NCBI RefSeq assembly: GCF_015143595.1
Contig: NZ_WYEU01000001.1
Coordinates: 1,302,001 to 1,366,000, forward strand
Origin: Sneathiella sp. P13V-1
GTDB taxonomy: Bacteria; Pseudomonadota; Alphaproteobacteria; Sneathiellales; Sneathiellaceae
Direction: 5' to 3'
Length of the DNA: 64,000 bases
Below, piece by piece: positions 18,034-23,736 of this stretch. The position numbers were made by a program, and so were the translations under genes. Below the pieces are notes generated by a model. It had not been told where the DNA came from and did no database searches. It saw nothing but the letters and a program-made list of their open reading frames with translations. Position 1 is the first letter of the stretch; each line of letters begins with the position of its first letter.

Positions 18034-18648
18034 ATGAACAAGATCTTTGCATATTCCGTCGCAGCCCTCGTCCTTGTTGGTGTGGTTATTACAGCATTGG
18101 TGCTTACAGGCGCCTTGCCGGAACCTAACAGTTCCCGTCAGCGCTCCGGTACGATTGTTGGGGCACCTCAAATCGGGGGCGCTTTTACACTGACCAATAA
18201 CAAAGGGCAGGTGGTAACGGCAGAAGATTTCAAAGGCAAACTGATGCTGGTCTTCTTTGGTTACACTTTCTGCCCGGATGTGTGCCCAACAGAAATGAAC
18301 GTTTATGCGCAAGTTATTCAAGGTTTGGGTGATAAGGCAGATGGTGTGACCCCTGTCTTTATTACAGTGGACCCTGAACGCGATACAGTTGAAGTTATGG
18401 ACGAGTTCGTAAATGCTTTTGACCCACGCATTGTGGGGCTTACAGGCACAAACGAACAAATCGCCGAGGTGAAGAAAGCTTACCGTGCATACGGTCAAGC
18501 AGTGAACAAGGAAGATGACCCGGATTACTATCTGGTAGATCATACCTCCTTCAGCTACCTGATGGATAAAGAAGGTAACCTGAGCACTGTCTTCTCCTAT
18601 GGAACATCCCCGGAAGAGATCATTAAGAAAATTAGTGAACAACTTTGA
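18034..18648 (+). CDS. SCO1/SenC family copper chaperone for cytochrome c oxidase
   Basis: A 204-residue thioredoxin-fold protein anchored by one N-terminal membrane segment (IFAYSVAALVLVGVVITALVL). The copper ligands are visible: CPDVCP in GYTFCPDVCPTEM (about residues 86-98) and the distal His in YLVDHTSFSYL (about residue 175). It delivers copper to the CuA site of cytochrome oxidase. The open frame reaches back to 17968, but the ATG at 18034 places the membrane anchor right at the start. It overlaps the upstream end of the PCuAC open frame, and the three genes 17.5-19.2 kb read as one assembly operon. Confidence 0.94.
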   Translation: MNKIFAYSVAALVLVGVVITALVLTGALPEPNSSRQRSGTIVGAPQIGGAFTLTNNKGQVVTAEDFKGKLMLVFFGYTFCPDVCPTEMNVYAQVIQGLGDKADGVTPVFITVDPERDTVEVMDEFVNAFDPRIVGLTGTNEQIAEVKKAYRAYGQAVNKEDDPDYYLVDHTSFSYLMDKEGNLSTVFSYGTSPEEIIKKISEQL

Positions 18649-18665
18649 GAATGAGGGATGATCTC

Positions 18666-19217
18666 ATGATGAAAATGACAAAACGCGCTGTTATGGCAAC
18701 CGTAGCAGCAACCATGGCACTTGGTCTGATGGGTGGAACTTCTTTTGCGGGAAGCCACGGCACGCATTCTACACACGGTAAATTGGAAGTAAGCGATGCC
18801 TGGGCACGTGCACGGACAGCTACAGCCAAAGTTGCGGGTGCCTTTATGAATATCCATAACATGGGCAAAGAAGACGATCGTCTTGTGTCAGCAACTTCCA
18901 GCATTTCAGAGCGTGTCGAAATTCACACCACCAAAATGGAAAAAGGTGTGATGCGTATGATGCAAATGAAAGAAGGCATCGACGTTAAAGCCGGCGAAAT
19001 GCTGGAGCTAAAACCAGGTGGATATCACGTGATGTTCTTGGGTCTGAAGCAGAAGCTGGAGGAAGGCACCGAGTTTCCTGTGAAACTACAGTTTGAAAAA
19101 GCAGGCGCCGTGGACATTATGGTCAAAGTGAAAGCGTCTGGTGCCATGGGCGATATGAAACACGGTCATCATGGCGACATGAAACATGACGGCATGAAGA
19201 AAATGAAATCCAACTAA
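18666..19217 (+). CDS. periplasmic copper chaperone PCuA(C)
   Basis: A 183-residue secreted copper(I) carrier that cooperates with SCO in building the CuA centre. After a signal peptide (AVMATVAATMALGLMGGTSFAGS) comes the DUF461/PCuAC domain with DAWARARTATAKVAGAFMNI and the Met/His ligand set VEIHTTKMEKGVMRMM ... GGYHVMFLGL. The C-terminal tail is rich in His, Met and Lys (MKHGHHGDMKHDGMKKM), a second likely copper-binding stretch found in some family members. Of several early ATGs, the one at 18666 has GAGGGATGATCTC just before it. A strong terminator follows. Confidence 0.94.
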   Translation: MMKMTKRAVMATVAATMALGLMGGTSFAGSHGTHSTHGKLEVSDAWARARTATAKVAGAFMNIHNMGKEDDRLVSATSSISERVEIHTTKMEKGVMRMMQMKEGIDVKAGEMLELKPGGYHVMFLGLKQKLEEGTEFPVKLQFEKAGAVDIMVKVKASGAMGDMKHGHHGDMKHDGMKKMKSN

Positions 19218-19228
19218 TCGGATTTAAG

Positions 19229-19259
19229 AAAATGGGAAGCCTTGGCTTCCCATTTTTTT
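19229..19259 (+). terminator. Rho-independent terminator after the copper operon
   Basis: A 13-bp perfect stem (19229-19241 with 19244-19256) around a very short loop, containing TGGGAAGCC / GGCTTCCCA and ending in a T run. Confidence 0.92.
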
Positions 19260-19260
19260 C

Positions 19261-20091
19261 CTAAAACTTGGCGGTTGCAAAAACCGCAAGTTCGCCGTCC
19301 GGGCCTTTGGCCCAAACTTCACAAGTGTTCTCATCCACTTTCCGGCCGCAAAGGGTGAAACTGTTGATGTCGAACACCGGGTTCGAATTTCTGAAATCAA
19401 ATTGCTTCAGGCTTTTACCGGGCATCTTTTCGGTCGCCAGTCTCATCAGCAATGTACCGATTAGTGGTCCGTGTACCAGAAGACCCGGATAACCTTCTTC
19501 CTGAGTGACATAATCCCGATCATAATGAATACGGTGACCATTATAGGTGAGGGCTGAGTAGCGGAACAGCATCACTGGATCTGGTGTGATAACCTCTTCC
19601 CAATCCGTATCAGTTGGGGCCATTTCAGGGGCTTTTTTAGGGGCTTTTGGATCTGGTGCATCGCGATAGACAATATCAGTCTCTTCTTTGATATAGCTGC
19701 CATCAGGATCACTAAGACCATGTTCAACCGTGACAAAAATGAGCTTTCCTGTACGCCCTTCTTTTTCAGTTACGGACCGGACGGTGGAGGTTTTTGTTAC
19801 TTTATCACCGCTCTCCAGAGGCCGGAAAAAATGAATGCGTCCACCTGCCCACATGCGGCGGGGAAGGTCCACAGGGGGCAGAAACCCGCCTTTGTAGGAA
19901 TGACCGTCAATCGCAAGATCAGACTGTTTCGTTTGCGGTGTAAAATACATCCAATGCCCACCCGGTGGGACAAATGTAGAGGCGGGAACATCTTCGTCCA
20001 TAAGGGCGGCAAAACCGTCCAGAGATTGTTGGTGAATGATTTCAACGCGCGTTTCTGAATTTCCAACCCAGTCTTGAAGATTTTTTTTCAT
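19261..20091 (-). CDS. FAS1-like / MaoC-type acyl-CoA dehydratase (HTD2 family)
   Basis: A 276-residue protein with two hotdog parts. The N-terminal half resembles the FAS1-like dehydratase domain (residues about 1-130: FVPPGGHWMYF, GGFLPPVDLPRRMWAGG, FFRPLESGDKV). The C-terminal half is MaoC-like (FRYSALTYNGHRIHYDRDY, YPGLLVHGPLIGTLL), where the Asn-His-Arg-Ile-His stretch is the hydratase-type catalytic segment. Relatives are described as itaconyl/mesaconyl-C4-CoA hydratases or HTD2-like 3-hydroxyacyl dehydratases. It stands alone, divergent from the CHAD gene across an 86-base spacer with a perfect inverted repeat. Exact substrate is open. Confidence 0.83.
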   Translation of the reverse strand: MKKNLQDWVGNSETRVEIIHQQSLDGFAALMDEDVPASTFVPPGGHWMYFTPQTKQSDLAIDGHSYKGGFLPPVDLPRRMWAGGRIHFFRPLESGDKVTKTSTVRSVTEKEGRTGKLIFVTVEHGLSDPDGSYIKEETDIVYRDAPDPKAPKKAPEMAPTDTDWEEVITPDPVMLFRYSALTYNGHRIHYDRDYVTQEEGYPGLLVHGPLIGTLLMRLATEKMPGKSLKQFDFRNSNPVFDINSFTLCGRKVDENTCEVWAKGPDGELAVFATAKF

Positions 20092-20149
20092 TTTTCTTGT
20101 GCTTCTCTTGCGTTTTCTTTCGTTTATATTTTAGCATAAGGAACTATAT

Positions 20150-20166
20150 ATAGTGTTATACACTAT
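20150..20166. promoter_or_regulatory. 17-bp inverted repeat in a divergent promoter region
   Basis: ATAGTGT-TAT-ACACTAT, perfect 7-bp arms with a 3-base spacer, between the divergent dehydratase (start 20091) and CHAD (start 20178) genes. Its shape fits a dimeric repressor operator. The binding protein is unknown; there is no adjacent regulator gene. Confidence 0.5.
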
Positions 20167-20177
20167 TCCAGCCGTCT

Positions 20178-21149
20178 ATGGGACGGGAATTTGGGGCAAC
20201 AGGCGCGATGAAAATGGAAGTTTATAAACTGCCAGAATTAAATATGAAACTCTGTGAGACTGTTGGAGACGCGGCCCAGCAGGTATTCAAAGAGTGCGCG
20301 GCCCACTTGTTTATCAACTTTGAACGCTTTCGGGATAACCATGATGAAGCGTCATTGATGCAGATCCGCATTGGGATGCGGCGCACACGTGTTGCCATGC
20401 AGATCTTTAAACCCATTATCCCGCCTGAAATTCAAAAACGGATCACTAGAGAGTTTCGATATTTTGGAAATCTGCTAGGTGAAGCCCGTGATATGGATGT
20501 GTTTTTATCCGGTATGCTGGACGAAAACTGCCCCCTTGAGGAAATGAAGGCGGATTACGCCCATCTTAGGTATCACGCAGAGCTGATGCGCGAAGATGAG
20601 TATCAGATTATTGAACAGGAGCTTATGGGCGGGCGCTTCGAAAAAACCTTCAAGCGGTTCGATAAATGGAGGCTTTCGGACTGGTCGTCGCATTTAGGGC
20701 GTACCGGTAACAAGCTCTTGAGCAGTCCGCTAAAGCCATTTGTTCTGGATGTTCTGGAAGACGGACGCATGAACCTTTTGAGCAAGGGCGCGTATATCGA
20801 GGAACGTTCAACGCAGGAGCTGCACCGGGTTCGAAAATATGTGAAACGTTGCCGATACCATCTTCGGTTTTTCTCATCTCTCATCCACGAAGGTAAGCTG
20901 AACGAAGGCTATGACATACTGGTTGAGATGCAGGATACGTTGGGTCATGTGAATGATGTAAAAGAAGGAATGTTGCTTCTTAGCCGCCTGTCCGCGGATG
21001 TAAAAGCGGAGCATGTGGCCAATATTCTGACCCTGATGTCGGTTAAAATTAACGCGGCCAGTGATCAGGTGGCAGACCAGCTTCACGCCTTCCAACAAAG
21101 CTGGCATCGCTTTGAAGATTACGCTATCCAAAGTGACGATCTTCTCTAA
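20178..21149 (+). CDS. CHAD domain-containing protein
   Basis: A 323-residue alpha-helical protein of the CHAD family (conserved histidine, alpha-helical domain), which binds inorganic polyphosphate and is often found with CYTH triphosphatases. Here the CYTH domain is absent. Typical basic helices are visible: LMQIRIGMRRTRVAMQIF (residues about 62-79), FGNLLGEARDMDVF, and the Lys/Arg/His-rich ELHRVRKYVKRCRYHLRFF (about 215-233). The start is uncertain: ATGs at 20178, 20208 and 20214 are all in frame. Its last four bases overlap the convergent desaturase gene. Confidence 0.88.
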   Translation: MGREFGATGAMKMEVYKLPELNMKLCETVGDAAQQVFKECAAHLFINFERFRDNHDEASLMQIRIGMRRTRVAMQIFKPIIPPEIQKRITREFRYFGNLLGEARDMDVFLSGMLDENCPLEEMKADYAHLRYHAELMREDEYQIIEQELMGGRFEKTFKRFDKWRLSDWSSHLGRTGNKLLSSPLKPFVLDVLEDGRMNLLSKGAYIEERSTQELHRVRKYVKRCRYHLRFFSSLIHEGKLNEGYDILVEMQDTLGHVNDVKEGMLLLSRLSADVKAEHVANILTLMSVKINAASDQVADQLHAFQQSWHRFEDYAIQSDDLL

Positions 21150-21946
21150 CGTTTAAACGGCAGCAAGATCATCCAGAGGATACTTTGCTTTAGATCTTTC
21201 TGGTACTTTTCCAGCCCAATGGTCATACCCAATTGACCGTCATCAGGCGCTTTTTTGTAAGTGCCGAAAATCCGATCCCAGATGGACAGGTTAAATCCGA
21301 AATTGTGATTAAACTCCGGGTAATAGGCTGAATGATGCACCCGGTGCATGTCTGGCGTCACTACAAACAACCGGACGATTTTATCAATTGGACCCGGCAA
21401 TGTTGCATTGGCATGATTGAACATGGCCATGGAGCTTAGCAGGATTTCAAAAATGATAACTGCAATGACGGGCGGGCCCAATAGGAAGACAACACCCAGC
21501 TTGATACCCATGGACAGGCAAATTTCGATCGGGTGGAAACGGGCGCCTGTGGTCACATCGTAATCTGGATCTGCATGATGCATTTTATGAAGGCGCCACA
21601 AAATCGGAACATGGTGAAAGATAACATGTTGCCCGTAAATAATCAGATCCTGAACAATTACGGCAATAATAACAGATGCCCATAGGGGCAGGTTGATTAT
21701 ATTTAAGAGGCCCCAACCATTTTCTGCCGCGAGTGCCGCCATGCCCACGGCAAGAATAGGAAAAGCGATCCGCAAAATGAAGGAGTTCAAAAAGGTAAGG
21801 CCTAGATTATTTGCCCATCGCCACCACTTGGTCACACGAAGCTCCCGTCTTGGCGACAAAATCTCCCACAACGCAACAAGAGCTAGGGTTCCAAAAAAGA
21901 ATACCAGCCTGATTGTCGGTTCATTTTCCATAATCTGATCAAACAT
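21146..21946 (-). CDS. sterol desaturase / fatty acid hydroxylase family membrane protein
   Basis: An integral membrane di-iron oxygenase of about 266 residues. Histidine boxes are seen in order: HVIFHH (about residue 122), LHKMHH, and HRVHH (about residue 205), with DLIIYGQHVIFHH on one membrane segment. This superfamily hydroxylates or desaturates fatty acids, sterols or carotenoids. The frame opens with GTG at 21952; the ATG two codons later (21946) begins MFDQIMENEP and is preferred. It stands alone between convergent CHAD and a divergent hydrolase gene. Substrate unknown. Confidence 0.9.
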   Translation of the reverse strand: MFDQIMENEPTIRLVFFFGTLALVALWEILSPRRELRVTKWWRWANNLGLTFLNSFILRIAFPILAVGMAALAAENGWGLLNIINLPLWASVIIAVIVQDLIIYGQHVIFHHVPILWRLHKMHHADPDYDVTTGARFHPIEICLSMGIKLGVVFLLGPPVIAVIIFEILLSSMAMFNHANATLPGPIDKIVRLFVVTPDMHRVHHSAYYPEFNHNFGFNLSIWDRIFGTYKKAPDDGQLGMTIGLEKYQKDLKQSILWMILLPFKR

Positions 21947-22037
21947 GGTCACGATACTAATTGTTGCGTCCTTGCTTTGATATAGGGATTATTGCCGCTC
22001 CGGTTCAATATTTCGTTAGAAAAGCGAGAAGGGCTTT

Positions 22038-22655
22038 ATGGATTTACTAAAAAACGGATCTGAAAACGCAAAAACAAAGATTATCCTGGCTCATGGGGCG
22101 GGCGCGCCCATGGATAGTCCGTTTATGGTGTTCTTTGCTGAAAAACTCGCAGAGCTTGGCCATGAAACTGTTCGCTTTGAATTTCCTTATATGCAGCAGC
22201 GCCGCGAAACCGGATCAAAGCGGCCACCAGATCGCCAGCCGAAATTGTTGGAGCGCTGGCAGGAGGTAATTGGGGCTGAAAGAAATGACGGTCAGAAACT
22301 GATCATTGGCGGGAAATCAATGGGTGGGCGCATGGCGTCACTGATTGCGGATGAAGTGGGCGCTGATGGGCTGGTGTGTCTCGGGTATCCGTTTTATGCC
22401 ATGGGTAAGCCGGACAAGCCACGGATCGACCATCTAATGGACATTAAAACCCCCACTTTGATCGCCCAAGGGGAGAGGGACACCATGGGTAATCGTGAAA
22501 ATGTCGCGAAACTTACCCTTGCCAGTTCGGTTGAGTATCACTGGCTGCCAGATGGAGATCATAGTTTCAAGCCACGAAAAGCGTCCGGCCGGACGGAGGA
22601 AGAAAACTGGCTGGACGCTATGGAAGCTGTGGATCAGTTCGTTCAAAAACTCTAG
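22038..22655 (+). CDS. alpha/beta hydrolase, KANL3/TEX30 family
   Basis: A 205-residue soluble hydrolase-fold protein. It starts with the strand and oxyanion turn IILAHGAGAPMDSPF, has FEFPYMQQRRETG, the nucleophile elbow IIGGKSMGGRMAS (GKSMGG, Ser at about residue 96), PTLIAQGERDTMG with the acid residue, and PDGDHSFKPRK with the catalytic His near residue 182. This combination is the KANL3/TEX30 family of small bacterial dienelactone-hydrolase-like proteins. The natural substrate is not known. It ends one base before the stop of the convergent dehydrogenase-like gene. Confidence 0.9.
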   Translation: MDLLKNGSENAKTKIILAHGAGAPMDSPFMVFFAEKLAELGHETVRFEFPYMQQRRETGSKRPPDRQPKLLERWQEVIGAERNDGQKLIIGGKSMGGRMASLIADEVGADGLVCLGYPFYAMGKPDKPRIDHLMDIKTPTLIAQGERDTMGNRENVAKLTLASSVEYHWLPDGDHSFKPRKASGRTEEENWLDAMEAVDQFVQKL

Positions 22656-23201
22656 TTAGCTCGGGGCGAGGGCGGCACTTTGCCCGCTGCCAATGTCCCC
22701 TTCCAGTTTGATGTCTTTCGACACTAAATCAAGTAGAGGTTTTACAGTGCTCAGATTTTTCTGGTTTCCGCCTGCAGATAATTTGAGTTTTCCTTCGATG
22801 GCTTCTTCATCATTTCCGCGCGCTGGGATATCTATCCAGTCACCGCCTCTTGCGCGTGCAAGTTTGGCGTAATGTTTTGTGTCTGTGACAGATGTTGTCG
22901 ACATGTCGACAATAAGGGTTTCCGCCGCCAGATTTTTAAGAAGCCCGTCATCCCCTTCCATAACTTCCGGCATTTCAGTTGGGTCCAGAAACAGGAAAAC
23001 CGGCTGGCCACTCATTTTTGCGGCGAGATCAGACAATGAAGCGGTAAGGCTGATCCCCATTCGGGCGATTTCGTAGCGAATGGCAGGCCTGATATGATAG
23101 GCGAAAATTTGTACTTTATGGTCAAGAAAACGGCGGATAATGGGTCGCCCCATTCCGCCGATACCTACAACACCAATTGTTGTTCCGGATAAATTCCCCA
23201 A
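22656..23201 (-). CDS. short NAD(P)-binding protein, N-terminal half of a 3-hydroxyisobutyrate dehydrogenase
   Basis: About 181 residues carrying only the Rossmann domain of the beta-hydroxyacid dehydrogenase family. GVVGIGGMGRPIIRRF is the dinucleotide-binding motif, followed by VFLFLDP and LIVDMSTTS, and LKLSAGGNQKNLSTVKPLL. Full-length enzymes have about 290 residues; here the chain stops at GSGQSAALAPS, exactly where the inter-domain helix with the catalytic Lys (usually GxGxxxK) begins. It is therefore either a remodelled binding protein or a truncated remnant. The start is probably the TTG at 23201, which has GGGAGGG six bases upstream; the ATG at 23216 is in fact part of that site and has none of its own. 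Confidence 0.72.
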   Translation of the reverse strand: MGNLSGTTIGVVGIGGMGRPIIRRFLDHKVQIFAYHIRPAIRYEIARMGISLTASLSDLAAKMSGQPVFLFLDPTEMPEVMEGDDGLLKNLAAETLIVDMSTTSVTDTKHYAKLARARGGDWIDIPARGNDEEAIEGKLKLSAGGNQKNLSTVKPLLDLVSKDIKLEGDIGSGQSAALAPS

Positions 23202-23207
23202 TGTTGT

Positions 23208-23257
23208 CCCTCCCATTAGTTTTATTTAATTAAGAATAATATAATAAAATGGGAGGG
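23208..23257 (-). promoter_or_regulatory. inverted repeat covering the Shine-Dalgarno site of the short dehydrogenase gene
   Basis: Ten-base perfect arms, CCCTCCCATT at 23208-23217 and AATGGGAGGG at 23248-23257, separated by 30 bases of nearly pure A+T. In the minus-strand mRNA the downstream arm contains the GGGAGGG ribosome site of the TTG start at 23201, so pairing would hide it. It lies 19 bases after the terB stop codon, between two genes of the same direction. Confidence 0.6.
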
Positions 23258-23276
23258 ATTTCTACGGGATAATGGT

Positions 23277-23684
23277 CTAGAGGCGCTGGAAGCGCGTCGC
23301 TGCACCGCGTTCGATGGCTGCGGCTGTTAAACGATCCACATTCAGGCCATGACGTAGGATTTCAAGAAGGCGCAATTCTTCCTGACTTAACTGTCCATCA
23401 CATACAGCAATGTCACACGCCAAGGCATAGGCCATATCGTGAAGTTTCTTTGGAAGAACGGCCTTGATCTTGGCGACCATGGCATCCAAGCCTTCGGTTT
23501 CCTGCAGCAATTCCATGGAGCTTTTGGCGTCCGCTGGCAGATGTTCTTCGTTATATTCCGCAAAAATCGGAAGCATACGGACGACTTCACCAATTGTATT
23601 AAATTCGCGGTCTGTCATGTCGCCGTCAGCCGCGGAAACGATCACCATGGTCGAAATCAGTGCGGTATGAAGATTTAGGGACAT
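23277..23684 (-). CDS. TerB-like tellurite resistance family protein
   Basis: A 135-residue all-helical acidic protein. The TerB/DjlA fold markers are the two helical-hairpin metal sites: STMVIVSAADGDMTDREFNTI (about residues 11-31) and CDIAVCDGQLSQEELRLLEIL (about 89-109), each with an Asp-Gly turn followed by an acidic helix. Such proteins bind divalent metal and are linked to envelope stress, but the exact role is unknown. No terA, terC or terD gene is nearby. It may be co-transcribed with the short dehydrogenase gene that follows, across the inverted repeat. Confidence 0.85.
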   Translation of the reverse strand: MSLNLHTALISTMVIVSAADGDMTDREFNTIGEVVRMLPIFAEYNEEHLPADAKSSMELLQETEGLDAMVAKIKAVLPKKLHDMAYALACDIAVCDGQLSQEELRLLEILRHGLNVDRLTAAAIERGAATRFQRL

Positions 23685-23736
23685 TCAGTTTTGCTCCTGT
23701 TGCAAAGTTTTATTTCGTTAGAGCAGGATATGGCGA

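Noticed and set aside
23277-23684. TerB as sign of a tellurite/phage-resistance ter operon
   Set aside because: No TerA, TerC, TerD, TerE or TerZ-type gene is nearby, so a ter system is not supported.
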